Numbered from the stretch's first letter, positions 1 through 5,962 are shown. The stretch is DNA of 18,095 bases from an uncultured Oscillospiraceae bacterium (GCA_934654755.1 CAKUGQ010000024.1:1-18095), one strand, 5' to 3'. Numbers and translations are program-made. Notes: a model not told the origin generated them from the sequence alone.

Positions 1-67
1 AGCCTATAGGCTCGGCCATGGGCATGCCCCAAGGGGGCTAGTGCATACCACCGGCACGGCCGGTGGT
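1..67. repeat. Hairpin-rich segment, possible insertion-element end
   Basis: Positions 1-12 form a perfect 12-bp palindrome, a GCCCC/GGGGC inverted pair lies at about 26-38, and 47-67 is a 9-bp perfect stem (ACCACCGGC and GCCGGTGGT) around an ACG loop. No reading frame is visible. Stacked short hairpins beside a TTAT motif resemble the ends of IS200/IS605-type elements or their REP-like derivatives, so a transposon end extending left of the window is possible. The last stem could instead help terminate the leftward gene that stops at 76, but no U-tract follows it on that strand. The assignment is inference. Confidence 0.35.
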
Positions 68-75
68 TATGATTC

Positions 76-345
76 CTACAGAAGCGCACTAAGAAGCCAC
101 CCGAGTGCGACGGGTGAAGCTCCGGCAGCTGCCCAGAAAAGCGGCATAAAACGCTTCAGCTTCCCGGGCCGCTTCGTGCTTTCTGCACCGTAGAGCGAGG
201 CAACACGTCTTGCTTCGTCCAATAGTTCCTGTTCGCCGACACCATGGCTCAGAGAGTCGTCCCGTAGCAAAAAGATCGCTTGTTCAAAAAGCTTCCCCTC
301 CGGAGAACGCACCACAATGACCTGTCTGGTTACACCTTTCAGCAT
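76..345 (-). CDS. Small conserved tail-anchored protein (89 aa), function unknown
   Basis: This 89-residue protein begins MLKGVTRQVI. The start is set by an AGGAGG at 353-358 that lies 7 nt before the ATG at 345; an in-frame ATG at 349-351 is only 1 nt from that site, and further upstream extension would run into the terminator at 392-417. Residues 1-30 look like a compact beta-rich start (VIVVRSPEGKLFEQAIFLLRDD), followed by a short helix (about 38-53), a basic linker (58-66) and one hydrophobic segment at the C-terminus (about 67-89), suggesting a tail anchor with the N-terminus in the cytoplasm. Short proteins with this N-terminal pattern are recalled from Clostridia as hypothetical proteins; no function is known to me. 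It follows the dCMP deaminase gene but lies beyond that gene's terminator. Confidence 0.7.
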   Translation of the reverse strand: MLKGVTRQVIVVRSPEGKLFEQAIFLLRDDSLSHGVGEQELLDEARRVASLYGAESTKRPGKLKRFMPLFWAAAGASPVALGWLLSALL

Positions 346-391
346 TTTCATCCCTCCTGCGAAGGAGTATACCCGTTGCACACAAAAATCA

Positions 392-420
392 AACCGGAAG
401 GCGTAAGCCTTCCGGTTTTT
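392..420. terminator. Bidirectional intrinsic terminator after dCMP deaminase gene
   Basis: An 11-bp perfect stem (392-402 with 407-417) surrounds a GTAA loop. T-rich stretches follow on both strands: TTTTT within 416-420 on plus, and TGATTTTT on minus. It sits 2 nt past the minus-strand stop at 422, so its main role is to end the deaminase transcript. Confidence 0.85.
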
Positions 421-421
421 A

Positions 422-910
422 TCACTGTTCATTCGGGTCAAGCATGGAGTCGTCATTGAAGACCCATTCCGCTACGTTAATAATATCGTAGCTCGTTTTG
501 CTGCGCCGGATAACGACTTTGGTCAGCCCGGCGTTGATAATCAGTTTCCGGCACATAGGGCAGGGCTGCAGTCCGGCAACCAATCCACCCTCGACGCCCT
601 CGTGGCCGACAAGATAAAGCGTGCCGCCGATGCACTCGCTTCGCGCGGCGGAGACGACAGCGTTCATTTCCGCATGGACGCCGCGGCAAAGCTCGTAGCG
701 CTCGCCTCTGGGGATGTTGAGACGGTCGCGCACACAGTAGCCCAGTTCAATACAGTTTGAGCGGCCACGCGGTGCGCCGTTGTAGCCGGTTGAGACAATC
801 TCGTCATTACGGACGATCAGTGCACCGGTTTGCGCATGAATACAGGTCGACCGTTCCGAAACGGTTTCTGCAATATCCAGATAGTAGGTTTCCTTGTCGA
901 TGCGGTTCAT
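422..910 (-). CDS. Deoxycytidylate (dCMP) deaminase, ComEB-like
   Basis: This 162-residue cytosolic zinc enzyme is predicted to convert dCMP to dUMP, feeding dTMP synthesis. The zinc-site signature is complete: H79-A80-E81 (Zn ligand His and catalytic Glu) and P116-C117-P118-M119-C120 (two Zn-binding Cys). The TGYNGAPRG segment at 41-49 and the Cys/His-rich insert before HAE are typical of dCMP deaminases rather than cytidine deaminases. ATG 908-910 was chosen because GAGG at 919-922 stands 8 nt upstream; a GTG at 917-919 would overlap this site. It has its own promoter (941-969) and terminator, so it is likely transcribed alone although it follows the hydantoinase gene. The length fits the family. 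The name comEB is used for homologues in Bacillus, but no competence role can be inferred here. Confidence 0.93.
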   Translation of the reverse strand: MNRIDKETYYLDIAETVSERSTCIHAQTGALIVRNDEIVSTGYNGAPRGRSNCIELGYCVRDRLNIPRGERYELCRGVHAEMNAVVSAARSECIGGTLYLVGHEGVEGGLVAGLQPCPMCRKLIINAGLTKVVIRRSKTSYDIINVAEWVFNDDSMLDPNEQ

Positions 911-940
911 AACGAGCACCTCATTGGTTCAGATGTGGGC

Positions 941-969
941 ATTATACATCCGTTTGACAGAAAATGCAA
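941..969 (-). promoter_or_regulatory. Sigma-A-type promoter of the dCMP deaminase gene
   Basis: On the minus strand TTGCAT (964-969), a 17-nt spacer and a perfect TATAAT (941-946) precede the deaminase start, leaving a leader of about 24 nt. Confidence 0.75.
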
Positions 970-1012
970 GTATTTTTGGGAATCGATTGGAAAAATCTGC
1001 GAGTTTCTAATG

Positions 1013-1030
1013 AAAAGCGGCTGTGCCGCT
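1013..1030 (-). terminator. Weak terminator-like hairpin after the hydantoinase gene
   Basis: A 6-bp GC-rich stem (AGCGGC with GCCGCT, 1016-1030, 3-nt loop) is followed on the minus strand by TTTTCATT. It lies 9 nt beyond the hydantoinase stop. The short stem and broken U-tract make it a weak terminator candidate. Confidence 0.45.
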
Positions 1031-1038
1031 CCACCGCA

Positions 1039-2409
1039 TCAGAGCTGAGATTTTCCGCGCGAAATAAAGTGGCCGCGGGGCTCATGCAGGATCGTTCCAT
1101 TCTGCACCGCCAGATCGCCGCGAAGCCAGACCTGTGCAATCCGTCCGGCGACACGCCAACCTTCATAGGGCGCATAGTCTGCGGCGCACACCTGATCTGC
1201 CGCGGTAATGACACTCTCTCCCTGCGGGTCGTAGACCACGATGTCTGCGTCCGCACCGACCTCGAGGCGTCCCTTGCGCGGAAAGGCGCCATAGAGCCTC
1301 GCAGGTGTTTCGGAGAGAACATCTGCCATTTTTTCGGCGGAAATACGTCCGGCTGTGACGCCGTAAGTATACAGCAGCACGCCGCGTGTCTCTACGCCGG
1401 GCATTCCTCCCGGGATCTTTGTGAAGTCTTCACGGCCGGCTTCCTTTTGCTTCAGCGTGAAGCTGCAATGATCCGTGCTGACTGTCTGGATTTCGCCGTC
1501 GGCAAGCGCTGCCCACAGGCGTTCGTTATCCAAACGCTTGCGGAGCGGGGGAGCGCATACGAACTTTTCTCCGCCGTGATCGGGCAGGGAATAACAGGAG
1601 TCATCAAGCAGCAGATAATGTGGACAGGTTTCTACGAAGCATTTCTGCCCGAATGCACGTGCATTTTCTACTTCACGCAGGCCTGCTGCGGTGGACAAAT
1701 GGACAATAACGACGGGAATGTCCGCGACCTTTGCCAGCTTGAGCAGGCGATTGACCGCTTCGGCTTCGGCCTCGACAGGACGGCACTGCGGATGTGCAGC
1801 CGGTGAGAGCTCACCGGCTTCTTTTTTCTCGGTAATCAGCGCGTCGATCAACCCGGCATTTTCACAGTGAACGCCGCAGATACCACCGAGCTTACGAAGC
1901 TCCTGCAATGCGCGGAACATTGCCTCGTCGCCGACCATCATTGCAGGATAGGTCATATACATCTTGAAGGAAGTGATTCCCTGCCTGAACATATTCGGAA
2001 GGTCCGATAGAATTTGATCGTTCCAGTCGTCGATCGTCATGTGAAAACTGTAATCACAGGCGGTTTTTCCGTCGGCCTTTTTGTGCCATAGATCAAGCCC
2101 GTGCTGCAGGCTTTCTCCTTTGTTCGGGCAGGCGAAATCAATAATCATCGTCGTTCCGCCCCGAAGCGCGGAGCGGCTGCCGGTGTAGAAGTCGTCTGCC
2201 GTTGTTGTGTTGCATACATCCAGATCAAAATGTGTATGCGCATCGATGAAGCCGGGGAAGAGAAGCTTCCCGCGGACATCGATCACTTCCGCGTCCGTAT
2301 AATCCAGATCCCTGCCGATTGCGGCGATCTTTTCGCCGTCAATCAGCAAATCGGCGTTTTCACGCCCATCGGCACGGATGATTGTTCCGCCTCGCAGTAT
2401 TTTTTTCAT
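1039..2409 (-). CDS. Dihydropyrimidinase / D-hydantoinase family amidohydrolase
   Basis: This 456-residue protein is a cyclic amidohydrolase of the dihydropyrimidinase/hydantoinase group, which opens 5,6-dihydrouracil or hydantoin rings using a binuclear metal centre. The ligands are visible in family order: H58-x-H60 in GFIDAHTHFD, the carboxylated-lysine position K149 in TSFKMYMTY, H181 in GVHCEN, H237 in VIVHLS and D313 in STDHC. The length is normal for the family. ATG 2407-2409 has an AGGAGG 7 nt upstream (2417-2422); an upstream in-frame ATG would overlap the recombinase stop and lacks such a site. The gene starts 23 nt after the recombinase gene ends, so the two are probably cotranscribed. 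No dihydropyrimidine dehydrogenase or beta-ureidopropionase lies in the window, so the exact substrate (dihydropyrimidine, hydantoin or phenylhydantoin) cannot be decided; allantoinase and dihydroorotase are less likely by motif. Confidence 0.9.
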   Translation of the reverse strand: MKKILRGGTIIRADGRENADLLIDGEKIAAIGRDLDYTDAEVIDVRGKLLFPGFIDAHTHFDLDVCNTTTADDFYTGSRSALRGGTTMIIDFACPNKGESLQHGLDLWHKKADGKTACDYSFHMTIDDWNDQILSDLPNMFRQGITSFKMYMTYPAMMVGDEAMFRALQELRKLGGICGVHCENAGLIDALITEKKEAGELSPAAHPQCRPVEAEAEAVNRLLKLAKVADIPVVIVHLSTAAGLREVENARAFGQKCFVETCPHYLLLDDSCYSLPDHGGEKFVCAPPLRKRLDNERLWAALADGEIQTVSTDHCSFTLKQKEAGREDFTKIPGGMPGVETRGVLLYTYGVTAGRISAEKMADVLSETPARLYGAFPRKGRLEVGADADIVVYDPQGESVITAADQVCAADYAPYEGWRVAGRIAQVWLRGDLAVQNGTILHEPRGHFISRGKSQL

Positions 2410-2432
2410 TGTACAGCCTCCTGTTATCTGTT

Positions 2433-3422
2433 TCAATCTTTCCCGGATGGAATCGGCTTCGACAGCGGGTTCGCTTCGGCAGCAATTTTCAGCTCGGTGT
2501 TTTCGATGTGTGTGTAGATTTCCGTTGTGTTCAGGTGCTCATGACCCAGCACCTCCTGCACGGTACGGATATCTACGCCGTTGGCGACCATCAGAGTTGC
2601 TGCGGTGTGGCGCAGCTTATGTGCCGAGTATTGCTCGGGGTCCAGACCCGCCGCGAGCAGATGCTTTTTAACCAGACGATGGACGGCGGTGGGGGAGAGC
2701 CGGTTTCCGTCGCGTGAGCCGAAGAGTGCACGATTATCTTTCAGCACGGTTATGTTGCGCAGGATAAGGTAGTCGTCAAGCGCCTGCTTGCAGGCACTTC
2801 CGAAATAGACGGTTCGTTCTTTGTTCCCCTTACCGGTGACGCGGATGCGGTCGTCAAAAACATCGCCAAGGTTCAAACCGATCAGCTCCGAACGTCGGAT
2901 GCCGCAGTTTAGGAACAACAGCAAAATGGCATAGTCGCGCTTGGCGTTCCGTCCCTCGACGGCCGAAAGGAGCCGTCTGGACTCCTCCAACGTGAGGTAT
3001 CTCGGCAGGGACTTGCGAATCTTTGGGAACTCGATATCCTTGACCGGATTTACATCAAGCTGTTTTGTTCGTACCGTCAGATACTTATAAAAGGATTTAA
3101 TTGCCGAGAGCTTTCGCGCCCGCGCAGCAGCGCCGAGTCCGTGCCCCTCATCCGTTTCCCGGTCGTTGGAGAGATAGCTCAGGAAATCGAAGATCTCACT
3201 GATCGAAACGGAACGAAGAAACTCCAGATCAATGTCCCGGATGTCAATGGTTTCCGGATCGGTGTGGTATGGAAGCTGGCAGCGCATGAGCTTGAGAAAG
3301 CGGAGAAAAAGCCGGAGGTCAAGATAGTATTCCGAAACGGTGAGCCTGGATTGTCCCTTGATGGTTTCGTGATACGATAGAAAGTCACGCAGCACCTGCG
3401 GCGTATCGGAATAGCTTTGCAT
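2433..3422 (-). CDS. XerC-like site-specific tyrosine recombinase
   Basis: This 329-residue tyrosine recombinase has an N-terminal SAM-like core-binding domain (about 8-120) and a C-terminal catalytic domain (about 138-315). The complete active site is visible: R176 in GIRRSEL, K198 in TGKGNKERTV, H268 and R271 in HKLRH, H294 in LGHEHL, and nucleophile Y303 in TEIYTH. The canonical core and small size fit XerC/XerD-type chromosome-dimer resolvases rather than phage integrases. ATG 3420-3422 has GGGAGG 7 nt upstream. A promoter with extended -10 lies directly upstream. It is cotranscribed with the hydantoinase gene. A second Xer-like gene lies about 0.9 kb away on the opposite strand, and a dif-like site lies between them, which suggests a XerC/XerD pair, although either could act alone. 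Confidence 0.9.
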   Translation of the reverse strand: MQSYSDTPQVLRDFLSYHETIKGQSRLTVSEYYLDLRLFLRFLKLMRCQLPYHTDPETIDIRDIDLEFLRSVSISEIFDFLSYLSNDRETDEGHGLGAAARARKLSAIKSFYKYLTVRTKQLDVNPVKDIEFPKIRKSLPRYLTLEESRRLLSAVEGRNAKRDYAILLLFLNCGIRRSELIGLNLGDVFDDRIRVTGKGNKERTVYFGSACKQALDDYLILRNITVLKDNRALFGSRDGNRLSPTAVHRLVKKHLLAAGLDPEQYSAHKLRHTAATLMVANGVDIRTVQEVLGHEHLNTTEIYTHIENTELKIAAEANPLSKPIPSGKD

Positions 3423-3450
3423 GAGATTGCCTCCCTGTGTCGATAAACCG

Positions 3451-3479
3451 ATCATACCATGCAAGCGGTCAAAAATCAA
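3451..3479 (-). promoter_or_regulatory. Promoter of the XerC-like recombinase gene
   Basis: On minus, TTGATT (3474-3479), 17-nt spacer, TATGAT (3451-3456) with an upstream TGG giving an extended -10. The predicted leader is about 20 nt with GGGAGG. Confidence 0.65.
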
Positions 3480-3484
3480 GTAAA

Positions 3485-3545
3485 CGCAACAAAAAAGTTG
3501 CGGACGCGCCAAAAATGGGAGAGACATACCGACGGGAGTTGGCGC
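3485..3545. repeat. Two inverted repeats upstream of the small membrane-protein gene
   Basis: CGCAAC (3485-3490) and GTTGCG (3497-3502) flank an A6 loop; GCGCCAA (3506-3512) and TTGGCGC (3539-3545) form a second inverted pair. Both lie between the leftward recombinase promoter and the rightward gene at 3578, so they may be leader structures or operators. No clear sigma-A promoter was found for the rightward gene here. Confidence 0.35.
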
Positions 3546-3577
3546 ATAGATTGAAGAAGAAACGGGAGGGATGCCAT

Positions 3578-3961
3578 ATGAAACGAACAGGGAAGAAGGG
3601 CGGCAGACTGTATTTGCAGCTTCTGCTGCTCATGCCCGTATTGACGCTGCTGCTGGCGGCGATCGGTGCAAAGCTGATTGACGGCGAAGTGCTGGGAGAA
3701 GAGGCGGTGAATGCGCTCGCCCCGGTAATTGCGGCTCTGAGCGCGTTTTCGCTTGCACTGTATGCGGCGCTTCGCTCGCCGCAGAAAAAGTTTCTGTGGG
3801 CGGTGACGACAGCGGTTGCCTACGCGTGCTTACTGCTGCTGGGAAATCTGCTGTTTTTCGGTGTCGGCTTCGGGCCGGTCCTGCCGGTATTGGCGAGCGT
3901 TTTAACCGCCGGACTGCTCGGAGGACTGCTCGGCTCGCGGAAGCGCCGAAAATATGCATAG
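3578..3961 (+). CDS. Small four-helix membrane protein, TIGR04086-like
   Basis: This 127-residue integral membrane protein has a basic N-terminus (MKRTGKKGGR), four hydrophobic segments at roughly 12-33, 43-66, 74-95 and 99-118, and a basic tail (SRKRRKYA). The topology and size match the TIGR04086/DUF3792 membrane-protein family of Clostridia, whose function is unknown to me; this family call is from memory of its pattern and is only moderately secure. ATG 3578-3580 is chosen because GGGAGG at 3564-3569 stands 8 nt upstream; the longer open frame starting near 3437 overlaps the divergent promoter and has no comparable site. It lies between two recombinase genes but nothing in its sequence ties it to recombination. 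Confidence 0.7.
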   Translation: MKRTGKKGGRLYLQLLLLMPVLTLLLAAIGAKLIDGEVLGEEAVNALAPVIAALSAFSLALYAALRSPQKKFLWAVTTAVAYACLLLLGNLLFFGVGFGPVLPVLASVLTAGLLGGLLGSRKRRKYA

Positions 3962-4051
3962 TATTGAATGTGCAATACAAGAGTGAATGAATAAAAATGA
4001 ATACTATGAATAGAGTGTATAAAAAATGAATACAGTATATTTTGTTTTTGT
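3961..4051 (+). repeat. AT-rich tract with helically phased ATGAATA repeats
   Basis: Immediately after the membrane-protein stop, GTATTG and CAATAC (3961-3966, 3973-3978) can form a small hairpin. Then ATGAATA occurs four times, at 3987, 3997, 4006 and 4026, spaced 10, 9 and 20 nt, so all copies face roughly the same side of the helix. The tract is far more AT-rich than its surroundings. It could be a protein-binding array; the binding protein is unknown. Confidence 0.45.
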
Positions 4052-4072
4052 GCCCGCAAGTGGGCACAAGAT
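4051..4072. repeat. 8-bp inverted repeat, loop 6
   Basis: TTGTGCCC and GGGCACAA flank GCAAGT. A hairpin is likely in RNA, but no U-tract follows on the plus strand, so a terminator role for the membrane-protein gene is uncertain. Confidence 0.4.
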
Positions 4073-4123
4073 ATTGCGCTTTTGATAGACACCTATAAAA
4101 CCGCCTCTGCAAGCCGGTTCACT

Positions 4124-4151
4124 GGTTTACATAACACTGTTTACATAAAAT
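4124..4151 (+). other. Candidate dif (Xer recombination) site
   Basis: Two 11-bp arms flank a 6-bp centre: left arm GGTTTACATAA (4124-4134), centre CACTGT, right arm TTACATAAAAT (4141-4151). The left arm differs by one base from the reverse complement of the well-conserved XerD-binding arm of Bacillus subtilis dif as I recall it (TTATGTAAACT). The right arm is weaker, as XerC arms usually are. A second GTTTACATAA at 4139-4148 overlaps the centre and right arm, so the exact frame is uncertain. The site lies about 190 bp upstream of the XerD-like gene. This is inference from motif similarity only. Confidence 0.45.
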
Positions 4152-4152
4152 C

Positions 4153-4161
4153 TGTGCATAA
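4153..4161. promoter_or_regulatory. DnaA-box-like 9-mer
   Basis: TGTGCATAA is the reverse complement of TTATGCACA and fits the DnaA consensus TTATNCACA. A second identical copy lies at 4263-4271. Two 9-mers alone do not establish DnaA control. Confidence 0.3.
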
Positions 4162-4193
4162 TTAACAAAAATACGGAAAACGAAAGAAAAGGA

Positions 4194-4222
4194 TTGAAAT
4201 TACCTTCCGCTTGCGCTATAGT
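4194..4222 (+). promoter_or_regulatory. Promoter of the XerD-like recombinase gene
   Basis: TTGAAA (4194-4199), a 17-nt spacer and TATAGT (4217-4222) predict a start near 4229, which places the hairpin at 4247-4296 inside the leader. Confidence 0.7.
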
Positions 4223-4246
4223 ATGGGGGTCTGAGAGAGAGACGAT

Positions 4247-4296
4247 GTGGTTGAAATAACTGTGTGCATAACCTGTTCACAGTTATTTCATACCAC
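4247..4296 (+). promoter_or_regulatory. Long leader hairpin upstream of the XerD-like gene
   Basis: A perfect 13-bp inverted repeat (4252-4264 with 4278-4290) is extended by GTGGT/ACCAC across one bulged T (4291), giving about 18 paired bases around a 13-nt loop. The loop plus stem edge contains TGTGCATAA (4263-4271). There is no U-tract after it. It could be an operator, a protein-bound recombination site or a translational control hairpin 16 nt before the purine-rich ribosome site. Confidence 0.6.
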
Positions 4297-4322
4297 GGAA
4301 GCGATTTTTCCGGAGAGGAGAT

Positions 4323-5216
4323 GTGAAACAAATGGCTGATCTGCTTGCCGCGTATAAGAACTACCTTTTGAATATTCGTCATTCCTCGCAGAATACGGCA
4401 GTGTCATATCTCCGTGATGTTTCTCAGTTTTCGGAGTATCTTTCCGCAGTTGAGCATACGTCACTTGAGCAGGCGGATCAGAGCTGTGTGGCACGTTATG
4501 TCCGCAGCAGCTATGATGCCGGAAAATCGGCATCTTCCGTCTCCAGGCTGATTGCTTCCCTGAAAAACTTCTATCAGTACTGTATTTCCGAGGGAGTCTG
4601 TGAGGAAAACCCCGTCCATGACATTTCGAAGGTAAAAAGTGAGAAGTCTCTGCCGCAGATTTTGTCCGGTGCGGAGGTGGAGCTTCTTCTTTCTCAACCC
4701 AAATGTACGGACCTCAAAGGCTATCGCGATAAGGCGATGCTTGAGCTTTTGTATGCTTCGGGGATGCGTGTAAGCGAGATGATTGCGCTTGATATCGGAG
4801 ACTTGAATCTGGTCGGCGCGTTTGTCCGCTGCGAAAGTCACGGCAAGGCGCGGATCATTCCGCTGTATCCCGCTGCGGTCAAAGCGATCGCCGCGTATGT
4901 CACCGAGGCTCGCCCCAAGATGCTCAATTCGCCGCAGGAGCAGTCTCTGTTTCTGAATCTTAACGGTGAGCGTATGACCCGGCAGGGCTTCTGGAAAATC
5001 GTAAAGCACTATCAGCAGCTTGCACAGATCGACAAGGATATCACGCCGCATACGCTGCGGCACAGCTTTGCGGCGCATCTGCTGGAAAACGGGGCGGATC
5101 TTCGCTCCATTCAGGAAATGCTCGGTCATAGCGATATTTCCTCTACGCAGATCTATGCGCAGGTTGTGAAACAGAAACTGAAGACCGTTTATAACAAATA
5201 TCATCCCCGAGCTTGA
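4323..5216 (+). CDS. XerD-like site-specific tyrosine recombinase
   Basis: This 297-residue tyrosine recombinase has a SAM-like core-binding domain (about 4-95) and a catalytic domain (about 110-285). R149 (SGMRVSEM), H243 and R246 (TPHTLRHSF), H269 (MLGHSD) and the nucleophile Y278 (TQIYAQ) are present. The beta-hairpin that normally reads GKGxKxR reads ESHGKARIIPL here, so aligning to RIIPL puts S172 where the catalytic lysine is expected, with K175 nearby; this may be an alignment shift. The start is either GTG 4323 (GGAG 7 nt upstream) or ATG 4332 (AGGAG 11 nt upstream); the longer form is given. The length fits XerC/XerD. It has its own promoter, a long leader hairpin and a strong terminator, so it is monocistronic. 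Confidence 0.9.
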   Translation: MKQMADLLAAYKNYLLNIRHSSQNTAVSYLRDVSQFSEYLSAVEHTSLEQADQSCVARYVRSSYDAGKSASSVSRLIASLKNFYQYCISEGVCEENPVHDISKVKSEKSLPQILSGAEVELLLSQPKCTDLKGYRDKAMLELLYASGMRVSEMIALDIGDLNLVGAFVRCESHGKARIIPLYPAAVKAIAAYVTEARPKMLNSPQEQSLFLNLNGERMTRQGFWKIVKHYQQLAQIDKDITPHTLRHSFAAHLLENGADLRSIQEMLGHSDISSTQIYAQVVKQKLKTVYNKYHPRA

Positions 5217-5221
5217 GCATG

Positions 5222-5251
5222 AAAAAGGAACCGCCCGTGCGGTTCCTTTTT
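5222..5251. terminator. Bidirectional intrinsic terminator
   Basis: A 13-bp perfect stem (5222-5234 with 5239-5251) around CCGT, with A5 on the left and T5 on the right arm, serves the XerD-like gene on plus and the convergent gene on minus, whose stop codon begins at 5253. Confidence 0.9.
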
Positions 5252-5895
5252 CAGTCCTCCGGCAGCTCTTTTAAAATGCCTACGGCTCCAATGCAGCCAT
5301 ATTTTTTTGCCGCATCCAGCTTTTGCAGGAGCGTTTTTCGTGTGTCAAAATAACGGAGCCTTCCATTGCTGTGCTCCGCGAAACACAGCGGGTTCGGCAG
5401 AAAGCGGGCGGGAAAATCGCTGCTGTTGTCTGCCCTTGACAATCTCCACGGCGTCAGCTCAAGAAGCCATCCTTCATAGTGAGCTCCGGTGCGGCAGAAG
5501 CTCTGCCAGTCATTACAGGGACTTTGACAGATGCGCTTGGCGCGAATTCCCTTTGTCTCCTGCAGGTATGGCTCCGGAGCCCAAATCGGAACTACGGCGG
5601 GCAGCAGCGTACGAAGTTCGTTTGCCAGAGCGGTGTGCAGAGGACAGGGGGGACGTTCAAAATCCAGAACGATGCCTTTTCCGCCATGGTGTGCAAGCTG
5701 CGCCAGCAGCTCCTTTGCGGGAGGGGCAGGGGGCAGAAATGCATCGTCCAACAGAATCGGCACATCAGGCAGGATGCTCGCCGGCAGACGGACCGCTCCC
5801 TGCGGTGTAAATCCGAAACCGGGCTGAATGTAGCGTGCGTATGGAAAATTTATACTTTCTTTACGTTTCACCGCAAAAAATACAGGGACAGACAA
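5251..5895 (-). CDS. Hypothetical protein (214 aa), possible TIM-barrel-like fold
   Basis: I do not recognise this family with confidence. The protein has no clear signal peptide or membrane helix. Alternating strand-like hydrophobic runs ending in acidic or charged residues (PILLDDAF at 46-53, GIVLDFERP at 74-82, VVPIWAPEP at 101-109, GWLLELTPW at 142-150, GAVGILKELP at 203-212) are suggestive of a beta/alpha barrel, possibly glycoside-hydrolase-like, but this is speculation. A TTG start at 5893-5895 is chosen because AGGTGG at 5904-5909 stands 8 nt upstream; an upstream GTG (5905-5907) overlaps that site. It is convergent with the XerD-like gene and divergent from the phosphatase gene, with a 67-nt gap holding the rightward promoter. 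No close partner gene gives context. Confidence 0.65.
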   Translation of the reverse strand: MSVPVFFAVKRKESINFPYARYIQPGFGFTPQGAVRLPASILPDVPILLDDAFLPPAPPAKELLAQLAHHGGKGIVLDFERPPCPLHTALANELRTLLPAVVPIWAPEPYLQETKGIRAKRICQSPCNDWQSFCRTGAHYEGWLLELTPWRLSRADNSSDFPARFLPNPLCFAEHSNGRLRYFDTRKTLLQKLDAAKKYGCIGAVGILKELPED

Positions 5896-5924
5896 TAGAC
5901 AAACCACCTTTCCGGTGCTATAAT
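5896..5924 (+). promoter_or_regulatory. Promoter of the yqeG-peptidase operon
   Basis: TAGACA (5896-5901), 17-nt spacer and perfect TATAAT (5919-5924) lie 39 nt before the phosphatase ATG. The -35 region overlaps the ribosome site of the divergent gene, so the two transcripts may interfere. Confidence 0.65.
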
Positions 5925-5962
5925 GTTCCTGAATCAGATTTTATGGGAAAGTCGAGCCGAGT

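Noticed and set aside
366..387. Promoter-like TATACT with TTTGAT for the 89-residue protein
   Set aside because: The predicted start would fall at the ribosome site, leaving almost no leader; the spacing is also suboptimal.
964..1806. Plus-strand open frame opposite the hydantoinase gene
   Set aside because: The hydantoinase has full catalytic motifs and a strong ribosome site; the antisense reading is low-complexity shadow coding.
3437..3577. Longer N-terminal form of the small membrane protein
   Set aside because: The extension is highly basic, overlaps the divergent recombinase promoter and inverted repeats, and lacks a ribosome site, while an ideal start exists at 3578.
3961..4322. Chromosomal replication origin in the AT-rich gap
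   Set aside because: Only two DnaA-like 9-mers are present and no dnaA, dnaN or related genes flank it, so an oriC call is not supported.
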